Shown in pieces: positions 53,154-61,814 of a DNA stretch of 64,000 bases. The DNA lies in the NCBI RefSeq assembly GCF_040719265.1, contig NZ_JBFDAH010000005.1:186001-250000 (forward strand), given 5' to 3'. The translations under genes were made by a program, and so were the position numbers. A model generated the notes under the pieces. That model was not told the DNA's origin. It did no database searches and worked only from the letters and a program-made list of their open reading frames with translations. How positions within the stretch are numbered: position 1 is the stretch's first letter; every line of letters begins with the position of its first letter. Source of the DNA: Aliikangiella maris (GTDB lineage Bacteria > Pseudomonadota > Gammaproteobacteria > Enterobacterales > Kangiellaceae).

Positions 53154-55268
53154 ATGACTTCAATTAAAGCACTATTTAAAACCACAGCAATTGCACTGTT
53201 AATTTCAACTTCACTGGGAGCGGCGGTTTCCTCATCAAAAAGTGTCGATTTAGCATCGGTAGAGCAGCCAGAAATGCTCGATTTATCGCCAAATCCTGTT
53301 CATCACAAAGCGAGTCGCTATATCGCTAAATTTATTACTGACTATCATTATGCCAAACCTAGACTCGATAACGAACAGTCGGTCAGGATTCTAGATGAAT
53401 ATATTGAACTGCTTGACAGCAACAAAGCCTATTTTCTAGCAGAGGATATTAAAGAGTTTCAACAGTATCGTTACAATATGGATAACTCCATACTAACTGG
53501 TTGGTTAAAGCCTTCTTTTCATATTTATAGCGTATTTCAAAAACGATGGTCTGAGAGAAACGAATACGCATTGTCGCTATTAAAAAACAAGATGGAATTT
53601 ACCAAAGATGAAGAGTTTTTGTTCGATCGTGAAGAATCGCCCTGGGCGGTTTCGAAAGATGAACTCAACGAATTTTGGCGTAAACGTGTTAAAAGTGACG
53701 CATTAAATTTAATTTTGGCTGATAAAAGTTGGGATGAAGCCAAAGAAATCCTCGAAAAGCGCTATAAAGCAGCCATGCGCAGGGTTTCGCAGATTAACAG
53801 TGAAGATGTTTTCAGTTACTTTATGAATGCCTATACTCGAACTGTCGATCCGCATACCTCTTACTTTTCACCTAGAACGGCTGAAAATTTTGATATAGAT
53901 ATGAAGCTTTCACTAGAAGGAATTGGTGCCGTATTACAGTCTGATGATGTCTATACCAAAATCAACCGAATCGTTGAAGCCGGACCTGCCGACAAATCAG
54001 GTGAATTGGCGGTCGATGATAAAATTATTGCGGTTGCTCAAGGTAACGAACCAATGGTTGATGTTGTTGGCTGGCGATTAGATGATGTTGTTGATTTAAT
54101 CCGTGGCGATGCTGGCAGTGTCGTCAGACTCGAAATTGAACCTGCAAACAGCAGTGTTGCGGGTAAAACCAAAATAATTTCAATTGTCAGAGAGCAGGTT
54201 AAGCTTGAAGAGCAGGCAGCAAAATCTGAAGTACTCGAAATTATGTCAAATGGTAAACAACAGCGAGTAGGTGTAATCGACTTGCCAAAGTTTTACGTGG
54301 ACTTTCGTGCCAAATATGAAGGAAAGCAAGACTATCGAAGTACCACTCGTGATGTACGCAATTTAATCGATAAAATGCGCCAAGAAGGTGGGTTAGATGC
54401 ATTAATTATTGATTTGCGCTCCAACGGCGGTGGTGCGCTAGATGAAGCGGTTGATTTAACCGGCCTGTTTATTGATAAAGGACCGGTTGTTCAAGACCGA
54501 AGTGGTCGAGGTAGTGTTGAATTATTGTCAGATAATGACGCAGGAACCGCATGGGATGGTCCACTAGCTGTATTGGTAAATGGATCAAGTGCATCGGCTT
54601 CAGAGATTTTTGCGGGGGCAATTCAGGATTATGGGCGTGGATTAATCGTTGGTGAGCAAACTTTTGGTAAAGGGACTGTGCAACGAGTGATGGATTTAAA
54701 CCAGACATTCCGTTCAGAAGGCAATACTTTTGGTGCGTTAAAATTAACCATTAACAAGTTCTATCGGATTACTGGTGAAAGCACGCAGATGAAAGGTGTT
54801 GTGCCTGATATTGCATATCCAGATCCTTATTCGAGAGAAGATTTTGGGGAGCAGAGCTATGATTCAGCGCTTAAATGGGATGTGATTGAGGCTGTCGAAT
54901 ATAAACCAGCAGGCAATTTTAGTCATTATTTAGGTAAGCTGACTCAAAGTCATTTGCAAAGAATTAAAGATGATGTGGAATTTCAGTATTTGATTGATGA
55001 TATTGAGGAAATTAATAAACGTCGTCAGGAAAAAACTATCAGTTTAAATATTGAAACGCGCAAGATGAAACGTAAACAAGATAAACAAAAGCAACTTGAT
55101 CGTGAAAATCAGCGTCGCCAGGCAATTGGTAAAAAGCCTATTTTGCAAATTGATGAAAATACTGAACTGACTGAAACGCCTGATTCGAAGTTAAAAGAAA
55201 CAGCTAATATTCTGGTCGATCTAATTTCACTGCAAACTTCCCAAAAACTCGCTGATCTAACTAAATGA
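53154..55268 (+). CDS. prc: Carboxy-terminal processing protease Prc (Tsp)
   Basis: 704 aa periplasmic protease that trims C-termini, with a role in cell-wall enzyme turnover. Signal peptide at the start (IALLISTSLGAAVS). PDZ domain at about 245-330 (GIGAVLQSDDVYTKINRIVEAGPADKSG is split across its start). Catalytic Ser in SSASASEIFAG and Lys in FGKGTVQ. The charged C-terminal extension (about 565-700) matches DUF3340. ATG 53154 with AAGGA upstream; a TTG one codon earlier is less likely. Confidence 0.94.
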   Translation: MTSIKALFKTTAIALLISTSLGAAVSSSKSVDLASVEQPEMLDLSPNPVHHKASRYIAKFITDYHYAKPRLDNEQSVRILDEYIELLDSNKAYFLAEDIKEFQQYRYNMDNSILTGWLKPSFHIYSVFQKRWSERNEYALSLLKNKMEFTKDEEFLFDREESPWAVSKDELNEFWRKRVKSDALNLILADKSWDEAKEILEKRYKAAMRRVSQINSEDVFSYFMNAYTRTVDPHTSYFSPRTAENFDIDMKLSLEGIGAVLQSDDVYTKINRIVEAGPADKSGELAVDDKIIAVAQGNEPMVDVVGWRLDDVVDLIRGDAGSVVRLEIEPANSSVAGKTKIISIVREQVKLEEQAAKSEVLEIMSNGKQQRVGVIDLPKFYVDFRAKYEGKQDYRSTTRDVRNLIDKMRQEGGLDALIIDLRSNGGGALDEAVDLTGLFIDKGPVVQDRSGRGSVELLSDNDAGTAWDGPLAVLVNGSSASASEIFAGAIQDYGRGLIVGEQTFGKGTVQRVMDLNQTFRSEGNTFGALKLTINKFYRITGESTQMKGVVPDIAYPDPYSREDFGEQSYDSALKWDVIEAVEYKPAGNFSHYLGKLTQSHLQRIKDDVEFQYLIDDIEEINKRRQEKTISLNIETRKMKRKQDKQKQLDRENQRRQAIGKKPILQIDENTELTETPDSKLKETANILVDLISLQTSQKLADLTK

Positions 55269-55294
55269 TCTTAATAATCTTATTTAAACCGTTG

Positions 55295-55319
55295 AAAAAG
55301 GGCTAATGGCCCTTTTTTT
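55295..55319 (+). terminator. Rho-independent terminator of prc
   Basis: AAAAAGGGC (55295-55303) pairs with GCCCTTTTT (55309-55317), five-base loop, T-run. Confidence 0.9.
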
Positions 55320-55439
55320 ATTTGGTTTTAGTTGCGATAATGCCGTTTAAATTTAATCATAACCTTTTGTTATTTTGTCACTTCAGGTCTCAAAATTAAA
55401 ATCAACCAAACCAACTACACCAAAGAAAAGAATCTCATT

Positions 55440-56354
55440 ATGTTAGTATCAGAAATACAACAGAAAAGTCTATTTACCGCGATTAAAACGCCTTTTAATG
55501 CAAAAGGACAAATTGATATCGAGAAATATGATTATCTTATTCAACAACAGATCAAGTTTGGTGTTGATGGCGTGATTGTTGGTGGGACTACAGGTGAAGG
55601 CCATTTATTAGACTGGGAGGAGCATTTGATGTTGATCTCTCATACGGTCAATAACTATGGCAACCAATTAGTCGTTGTCGGTAATACAGGCAGCAATAAT
55701 ACGCGCGAAGCGGTAAAGGCAACACAATACGGCTTTGCCTCGGGTATGCATGCTTCATTATTGATTAATCCTTATTATGGTAAAACCACCAACGAAGGCG
55801 TTTATCAGCATATCATTGCTGCGCTAGAATTAGGTCCTGCTTTTATCTATAACGTACCAGGAAGAACTGGTCAGGATATTCCATCAGAAGTCATTGTTAA
55901 ATTGGCAAAACATCCAAATTTTATTGGTGTTAAAGAGTGTGCTGGTAATGAACGAATCGCACAATACGAGAAACAGTCAATTGCATGTTGGTCAGGTAAT
56001 GATGACGAATGTTTTAAGGGGCGTCATGAATTTGGTAGCCACGGTGTTATTTCTGTTACTTCAAACGTTGTTCCTGGAATGATGCGTGACCTGATGGATA
56101 ATCCTAACAGTGAGTATGACGATCAATTAAAAGATTTATATCAATGGTTGTTCGATGAACCTAACCCAGCGCCATTGAATACGGCTTTGGCATTAACTGG
56201 TGCAGTCAACCCAGTTGTTCGTTTACCTTATCTCCCATTAAGTCAGGCAAAACGTCAAGCTTTCCTAGCAATAATTGAAAAGCTCGATGCTACTCTGGTT
56301 GTCGGCGGGCAACGATTAAATTTGACCGATGAGGAATTTGTTTCCTTAAACTAA
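55440..56354 (+). CDS. dapA: 4-hydroxy-tetrahydrodipicolinate synthase, plant-like type
   Basis: 304 aa TIM barrel that condenses pyruvate and aspartate semialdehyde in lysine and peptidoglycan precursor synthesis. Schiff-base Lys165 (GVKEC), Tyr137 (IYNVPGRTGQDIP) and Thr50/51 (GGTTGEG) are present. The region GVKECAGNERI, WSGNDDECF and VISVTSNVVPGMM, plus the tail ending DEEFVSL, resemble plant enzymes more than E. coli DapA (GVKEATGN, LLSGDDA). Single gene with a strong terminator. nlpB/bamC, often next to dapA, is absent. Confidence 0.88.
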   Translation: MLVSEIQQKSLFTAIKTPFNAKGQIDIEKYDYLIQQQIKFGVDGVIVGGTTGEGHLLDWEEHLMLISHTVNNYGNQLVVVGNTGSNNTREAVKATQYGFASGMHASLLINPYYGKTTNEGVYQHIIAALELGPAFIYNVPGRTGQDIPSEVIVKLAKHPNFIGVKECAGNERIAQYEKQSIACWSGNDDECFKGRHEFGSHGVISVTSNVVPGMMRDLMDNPNSEYDDQLKDLYQWLFDEPNPAPLNTALALTGAVNPVVRLPYLPLSQAKRQAFLAIIEKLDATLVVGGQRLNLTDEEFVSLN

Positions 56355-56722
56355 GTATTTCTAATACCAAAGAAGCATTGATTTTTGTCTGGTATTAATA
56401 TCCATTTTTCTAGTTGATAAACAAAAAAGCACAAGCCATTAAATTTTGCTTGTGCTTTTTTGTTTTAATTTAAAATTTAACTAATTCACCTAATACAATA
56501 ATTTAGTGTGTTAGGCAATATTAATGTGACAAAAAGATTTCAACAGAAATTGTGGATAAGTTTGTTTATAAATATTGTAAAGACTGATAAGTCCCTATTT
56601 TTTAGCGGGATTTTTTGATTGAGGGAAAAATAAACAGGTAAAAAATAATTAACAAAAGATAAATAATGAGTTTAAATTTACCTGATAAATAGTTAACTTT
56701 TAGTCCATTTAAAATTGATTGG
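56355..56722. other. AT-rich intergenic region with terminators and one DnaA box
   Basis: After the dapA terminator there is a perfect DnaA box (TTATCCACA on the minus strand, 56551-56559) and a second weak hairpin plus six T's (56592-56616). No gene is seen. Confidence 0.5.
56423..56461 (+). terminator. Rho-independent terminator of dapA
   Basis: A 14-bp stem, AAAAAAGCACAAGC (56423-56436) with GCTTGTGCTTTTTT (56448-56461), 11-base loop. Confidence 0.92.
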
Positions 56723-57433
56723 TTGTTAGTAGTGAATATTGATAATTTTTTAACCTGGGAAAAATTTGAGCAATGGCAAGCGTTATCTGGGCAAACAACC
56801 ATTCGTTGTCGTTACCAAAAAGAAGTATATGATGACAGCTACTTCACGCAATTAAATATTTGCATGCCTGAAACTTTGCAAAGTGCGGTTACCAAACGCA
56901 AAGCTGAATATTTAGCCGGTCGCTTTGCGGCAAAAAAAGCGCTGGCATGTCATTCAATATTTGAACAGCAAATTCTCACCGGAAAAGATCGTAGCCCGAT
57001 TTGGCCAACTCAACTTATTGGATCAATCACCCATACCAATTCAAATGCGTTTTGTATTGTTGCACCCAAGGAAAATTATCATTTGGTAGGTATTGATACT
57101 GAAGATTGGATAGCGGAAAAAACCTATAGCAATATTAAAAAAAGTATAATCACCGAACAAGAGCATTGGCAGTTAGAGCAGTTATCATTCACCACGACAC
57201 AAGCATTTACATTAGCTTTTTCAGCAAAGGAAAGTTTATTTAAGGCTCTTTATCCAAGCGTGCAAAAATATTTTGATTTTATGGCAGCTAAAATTATTCG
57301 AGTTGATGAGTCAAATGCAACATTTGTAATTGAGTTGACGAAGGACTTAAATGGGTTACATTGTCAGCAACGCCAGTATCAAGGGCAATATCAGTTACTC
57401 GAAGGCTCTATTGTTACTTTAATCATTGAATAA
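56723..57433 (+). CDS. 4'-phosphopantetheinyl transferase, EntD/Sfp type
   Basis: 236 aa. Attaches the phosphopantetheine arm to carrier proteins. Motifs in order: KRKAEYLAGRFAAKKAL (about 60-75), IGSITHTNS (about 107), the metal motif GIDTEDW, and FSAKESLFKALYP. The sequence is nearer EntD than AcpS. No siderophore or polyketide genes are near, so the partner is unknown. The start is unsure: TTG 56723 or GTG 56732; neither has a ribosome site. Confidence 0.87.
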   Translation: MLVVNIDNFLTWEKFEQWQALSGQTTIRCRYQKEVYDDSYFTQLNICMPETLQSAVTKRKAEYLAGRFAAKKALACHSIFEQQILTGKDRSPIWPTQLIGSITHTNSNAFCIVAPKENYHLVGIDTEDWIAEKTYSNIKKSIITEQEHWQLEQLSFTTTQAFTLAFSAKESLFKALYPSVQKYFDFMAAKIIRVDESNATFVIELTKDLNGLHCQQRQYQGQYQLLEGSIVTLIIE

Positions 57434-57820
57434 GTTTACTCATAGAATGATTTGATTGTTGAATAAATATGCTGTTAGTTTGACTTGGAAATTAAGCGAA
57501 GTTAAAACTAAAAAATTTCAGGTCAGACTTTAACGAAGCGGAATCTACTACATCATTTAGCATTGACCTAAATAATTCAACCAACACTAAATAAATGAAG
57601 AATGAGCCAAGCACATAAATCATTCGATAAGTCACTCATTTCATTGGTTAACTCATTCATCTCACTTTAGTATTTTAATTTTCTGAATTCTCATCTATTG
57701 TTTAGTAGGTGGGACTATGTCTACATCAGCACTCACTAGAATAAGACTCATTAATCATTATTCAACCAGATTTTTCGCACCTCAAATATTATCTCTGGTT
57801 GTCAGCAAAAAGGACTCAAT
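57434..57820. other. Intergenic region without genes
   Basis: About 390 AT-rich bases before the cytochrome gene. ACTCATT occurs repeatedly around 57630-57660. No convincing promoter, ORF or RNA. Confidence 0.4.
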
Positions 57821-59641
57821 ATGAATAAACTTTCCTTCAGGCAAATTGCCTTTTTCTGTTCTGGTATACTGTTAATGTCTGCTTGTAGTACGCAGCAGCA
57901 AGGTCCTGAACTCACTACCGGAGAGAAAACCCAGGGAGCAGTTGGTAATGTTTTTCAGCTCGAACAAGGCTGGACAAATGATACACAACAATTATTTTAT
58001 TTTACCAATCAAGGATCACGAATTCTCCCATATGACTGGTACCTTAACCTTGAACAAGCTAATACGAAAGTACTATTCCGTGATAACAAACATATGGAAA
58101 GTTTAAAATATTTGCCTGCCAAACCTTCTCGTTGGAATCCAGATGGACTCGCGGTAGGATTTGTCAAAGATGTCGATCAATCTAATCAATCTTGGGTTGG
58201 GTTTAACTGTGCTGCTTGTCACACTGGACAAATTCGCTATCAAAATGTCGAAATGAGGATTGATGGTGGTCCAACACTGGCAGACTTTGAAACATTCAAC
58301 ATCAATCTAGTTAAGGCACTGGAGCAAACTTACCAAAATAAACAAAAATTTAATCGGTTTGCCGATGCTGTTTTGGGTAAAAATACATCGAATGAAAAAC
58401 GTGAGAGTTTAAAGCAGGATTTAGCCAAGCAAACCAAAAAGCTAGCGCAAAGAAATCTGGTTAACCATCCTGATCCTGATCAACCTCAATATGGTTATGG
58501 TCGAGTTGATGCCATAGGTGCGATATTTAACCAGATATTATCCCGTTTTAATGACATGCCTAATAATGGTCGCGCATCCGATGCACCAGTTAGTTATCCG
58601 TTTTTGTGGGGTACTCACCAGTCTGATGTGGTTCAATGGCCTGGCTTTGCGCCAAACGGCCCAATGAGTGTTGGTGCCTTAATACGAAATGGTGGTGAGG
58701 TTTTAGGAGTCTATGGTGAGGTTGATATTCCTGAAGATAAAAACAAAAAATCTTATGCATCATCATTAGCAATTAAAAACCTCGGGTTATTAGAACAGTG
58801 GGTTGCTGAACTCAGATCGCCACAATGGCCAGAAAAATTTCTACCAGCCATTAATCACAATTTAGTACCTAGAGGACAAGAGCTCTATCAAGCGCACTGT
58901 GTTGACTGTCATAGTATTATTAAGCGAGAAGATGAAGGTAAACCTTACCAATCTGTACTCACGCCACTGTCTGAAGTTAAAACTGATCCACAAGAATTGA
59001 TTAATATGTTTGCAACTCGCCCAGCAGGAAAATTTGATGGGCGTAAAGAATTAGTCGTAGCTGGTCCGGTAATTAATGCACAAACTTCGGGATTAGAACC
59101 TTTAGTCAATGCGGTTGTTGGTTCTTTGTTGCGTCATCCATTACAAACAGTTGCAGCTGCATTTGAAGAGTTTGAAGGTGGTGTAGCTGGCGCATCTGCG
59201 GGAGATGGAATTGATATAAAAAACATGAGTGGTGATAAACTAGAACAATTAATTCAACGCTTTGTTACAGCACGCCAACTTGTAGAAAAAGAGCAAAAGC
59301 GCCAAAAAACAACAGCTGAGCCGACGGAAATAATGGTGTACAAGGCCAGACCGCTCAATGGTATCTGGGCAACTGCACCTTATCTGCATAATGGTTCGGT
59401 ACCCAATTTATATGAGTTATTGTTAAAGCCTGAAGAGCGTACCAAAAAATTCTATGTGGGCAGCCGTCATTTTGATCCAGCCAAGGTTGGGTTTATAACC
59501 AATAATGCACCTGGCACAGATAATGAATTTCTATTCGATACGCAATTGCTTGGTAATTCTAACGAGGGTCACAATTATGGTGCTGACACTATGAATGAGC
59601 AAGATCGACTTGCGTTGGTTGAGTATTTAAAAACACTTTAA
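57821..59641 (+). CDS. Dihaem c-type cytochrome lipoprotein, RoxA/peroxidase-like
   Basis: 606 aa. Lipoprotein signal with lipobox LMSAC (Cys22). Two haem sites: C130AACH and C360VDCH. The segment PLNGIWATAPYLHNGSVPNLYELL, split by the haem spacing rules, and FYVGSRHFDP are typical of the dihaem peroxidase group that includes rubber oxygenase RoxA. Oxidase, peroxidase or dioxygenase activity is possible; the substrate is unknown. Membrane-anchored facing the periplasm or the cell surface. Single gene. Confidence 0.85.
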   Translation: MNKLSFRQIAFFCSGILLMSACSTQQQGPELTTGEKTQGAVGNVFQLEQGWTNDTQQLFYFTNQGSRILPYDWYLNLEQANTKVLFRDNKHMESLKYLPAKPSRWNPDGLAVGFVKDVDQSNQSWVGFNCAACHTGQIRYQNVEMRIDGGPTLADFETFNINLVKALEQTYQNKQKFNRFADAVLGKNTSNEKRESLKQDLAKQTKKLAQRNLVNHPDPDQPQYGYGRVDAIGAIFNQILSRFNDMPNNGRASDAPVSYPFLWGTHQSDVVQWPGFAPNGPMSVGALIRNGGEVLGVYGEVDIPEDKNKKSYASSLAIKNLGLLEQWVAELRSPQWPEKFLPAINHNLVPRGQELYQAHCVDCHSIIKREDEGKPYQSVLTPLSEVKTDPQELINMFATRPAGKFDGRKELVVAGPVINAQTSGLEPLVNAVVGSLLRHPLQTVAAAFEEFEGGVAGASAGDGIDIKNMSGDKLEQLIQRFVTARQLVEKEQKRQKTTAEPTEIMVYKARPLNGIWATAPYLHNGSVPNLYELLLKPEERTKKFYVGSRHFDPAKVGFITNNAPGTDNEFLFDTQLLGNSNEGHNYGADTMNEQDRLALVEYLKTL

Positions 59642-60166
59642 TTAATTTTAAAAAGCGCGTTAACATTTTTTAGTTGTTAACGCGCATAATCAACTAATTA
59701 AATTATTTAAGCTAACTAAAAAATCAAAACGAACGGATGAATGAGGGCATCCGTACTTATTTTTCTTGTTGTTTGGATTTGGTTGAATTGATTTAAGAGT
59801 ATGTAAGGCAAAGAGTAATAGAATTGTAAATTATTTGGCTAATTTTATTTTAAACTTTGAGTTGGTTTTTATTGAAAATTAAAATTTAAAATGCAGGTAG
59901 TTCTCAGCAAAAGTTAATGCTTGTAATGATTTTGTGAGTCTTATTGTTTGAGTTAACTAAAAAACTGCTTACTTAAATTAATTCCTTTAATAAAATTATT
60001 TTATGCATTTTCTAAATAGAGGATTAGTGAAGCGGGCGAGCCAATAATGGTGAGTTTTGATAAGTCATCTTTGGCTCTGATTAATTCGATAAAACTGTCA
60101 TTAGCGATATTGATCTTTCGTAAAATGGGTGTCCCGATTTTTAGTATTTAAACTTAGGGGAATAAT
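59642..60166. other. Gene-free AT-rich region
   Basis: About 525 bases. Apart from a long hairpin near its start (59655-59685) I see no gene. GAGCGGG-like GC islands near 60030 stand out only weakly. Confidence 0.45.
59651..59685 (-). terminator. Hairpin with a T-run on the minus strand
   Basis: GCGCGTTAAC (59655-59664) pairs perfectly with GTTAACGCGC (59676-59685), 11-base loop. Only the minus strand has a following T-run; for the + strand cytochrome gene it may act as a 3' stabiliser. Confidence 0.6.
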
Positions 60167-60571
60167 GTGAGACTATTTATATTGGTGTTATCTTTATATG
60201 TTTATTCATTTTTTATTGAAGCTTGCAGTTGTGCTCCGTTAGCACCCAAAAAATTAATAGAGCAAGCAACTTATATATATACAGGAAAAGTCATTAAGGC
60301 AGAGCTGACTGAAAATAAAGGAATTAAAACAACCTTTAAGGTTATTGATAAGTTTAAAGGGGAATTAAATGATGTTGAATCAGTGTTAGTAGACCCTGCT
60401 GGTTGTCAAATAGAATATACCGTAGGACATTCGTACGTTATTTTAGCAGATGAAAATAAGCTGGTGTCATTGTGCTCTGGATATGATTATTACTTTAAAA
60501 ATGAAATAGATAAACATTCACATATTCCATATACTGGAATTTTGGATAAACTAAGGAAAGAGAGTAACTAA
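60167..60571 (+). CDS. Small secreted Cys-rich protein, TIMP/netrin-like N-terminus
   Basis: 134 aa. After a hydrophobic signal the chain reads EACSCAP: cleavage before Cys20 would leave an N-terminal CxC, as in tissue inhibitors of metalloproteases and related bacterial proteins. Cysteines at 20, 22, 80 and 103 could form two disulfides. The core IYTGKVIKAELTE... FKVIDKFKGEL fits a small OB-like barrel. Start is GTG with AGGGG before it. The stop overlaps the ATG of a paralogue (TAATG). Protease inhibition is inference. Confidence 0.72.
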   Translation: MRLFILVLSLYVYSFFIEACSCAPLAPKKLIEQATYIYTGKVIKAELTENKGIKTTFKVIDKFKGELNDVESVLVDPAGCQIEYTVGHSYVILADENKLVSLCSGYDYYFKNEIDKHSHIPYTGILDKLRKESN

Positions 60572-61002
60572 TGAAAAGTTTAGTTGTGATAATATTGAAA
60601 GTGTCATTTTTTACGTTCGTTTCTACACTTACTACTGGTTGTATAGCTTTAGATTGTGATAAAGAATTAGCAAAAAACTTGATTGAGAATTCAGAACGTA
60701 TTTTTGCAGGAAAAGCAATTAAATCTGAGTTGATGGATGACGATAATGTTAAAACAACATTTGAAGTTATTGAAGTTTTTAAAGGAGAAGCTGATAGTTT
60801 AGAATATGCTTATTCAAAAGTTTCTTCTTTATCATGTGATATAAATTATATTGCAGGCTTACCTCATATAGTTATGGTTGATAAAAATAATAAAGTTTCA
60901 AGTTGTTGCAGTTATGATGAGTACTATTCTGAAAATTTAAGCTATAGAAAAGATATTTCTTATAGAGGTATTTTGGAAGAGTTGAGAAGAAATAAAAAAT
61001 AA
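60571..61002 (+). CDS. Paralogue of the preceding protein, probable lipoprotein
   Basis: 143 aa. Same plan as its neighbour: IFAGKAIKSELMDDD, TTFEVIEVFKGEAD, LSCDINYIAG, SSCCSYDEYYS, and a shared C-terminal YRGILEELR. The N-terminus differs: TTGC24 looks like a lipobox and the CxC has become Cys24...Cys29. So this copy may be lipid-anchored while the first is free. Translation is coupled through a one-base overlap. The pair looks like a diverged tandem duplication. Confidence 0.72.
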   Translation: MKSLVVIILKVSFFTFVSTLTTGCIALDCDKELAKNLIENSERIFAGKAIKSELMDDDNVKTTFEVIEVFKGEADSLEYAYSKVSSLSCDINYIAGLPHIVMVDKNNKVSSCCSYDEYYSENLSYRKDISYRGILEELRRNKK

Positions 61003-61025
61003 AATTAAAAGAAGATAAACGCATT

Positions 61026-61199
61026 TTAATGGGATATCCATAACTTATTTTTCTTAACTATCCAGTCTCTGAGATGCCCATGGTTTTGATCAGATAATTT
61101 ATCTTCACCGTATAAAAATGTACGTCGAACGCAGCGAGCAATGCAATAGTAGTAGGGCGTGGTATTTAAATCGATTTGAGTTTTTCGTGTACGAGTCAT
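61026..61199 (-). pseudogene. Truncated REP-associated/IS200-like (Y1) transposase remnant
   Basis: 57 codons on the minus strand. The start MTRTRKTQIDLNTTPYYYC, then IARCVRRTFLYGED, matches the N-terminus of Y1-type transposases of this family. It stops after about 50 matching residues; the metal-binding HxH and catalytic Tyr parts are gone. No other piece of the gene is seen nearby. It marks a past insertion in this gene-poor stretch. Confidence 0.75.
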
Positions 61200-61406
61200 G
61201 ATGAATATCCATATTTATTGAATCCTAACCTTTAATCTAGCGAAAATAGTGATTGTTTGTCTAGTGGGAATTTTAGAGGATTAGTTTTGAGTATGGTGTA
61301 TCCCCTATCGTTAGCTAGAGCAAATAACGTATATGTACCTATAGCCTTTAAAACGTTAGATCAACAGGCAATAAAATATTTACAATCCAATTTTTAATGG
61401 TGAACC
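61200..61406. other. Short region upstream of the transposase remnant
   Basis: It contains a 34-codon frame at 61293-61397 (begins MVYPLSLARANN) that I do not recognise and cannot support as a gene. No inverted repeats typical of a REP element are evident. Confidence 0.35.
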
Positions 61407-61703
61407 ATGAATGTTAAGTTTTTTACAATAATGATTTTTAGTTGTACTATTTTGCTTTTACTATTCAAAAATATCCAAGCAGAAACATCAGAAAGTAGCG
61501 AGCTTGTTCAAAAAAACTCAAACGATATCTATGAGTTCATAGTTCAGGTACAGTACCTTTATGAATTGTGTGTGGTTATTGTCCCAGATAAAAAGGAGCA
61601 GCTCAATAACATGTACGCTAACTCAGGTATTTCAACCTTTGATGAAATAATGCCGAAAAAATATAATCGGCTTATTAAGTTGATTGATACGCCTAAAAAA
61701 TAA
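61407..61703 (+). CDS. Small exported protein of unknown function
   Basis: 98 aa. Signal peptide at the N-terminus (FTIMIFSCTILLLLF, likely cleavage after IQA before ETS). The mature part of about 70 residues is mainly helical and charged, with one cysteine. I recognise no family. GGTGA lies just before the ATG, which supports translation. It lies between the transposase remnant and the convergent DsbA-like gene. Confidence 0.6.
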   Translation: MNVKFFTIMIFSCTILLLLFKNIQAETSESSELVQKNSNDIYEFIVQVQYLYELCVVIVPDKKEQLNNMYANSGISTFDEIMPKKYNRLIKLIDTPKK

Positions 61704-61814
61704 AAAGAGTTCATGGATGTGTTGCCAATCTCTAAGAAAAAACTCTGGAAGTAGAATGCAATGAGCAACTGCCATAATTTCCTTTCAGTAAATACTTTAT
61801 GGATAAATTAATGA

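Noticed and set aside
56520..56700. Chromosome replication origin
   Set aside because: Only one DnaA box, no dnaA/dnaN/gidA neighbours; another chance copy lies inside the acyltransferase gene near 16567.
61293..61397. 34-codon frame beginning MVYPLSLARANN
   Set aside because: No recognisable family, no ribosome site; could be a fragment but cannot be supported.
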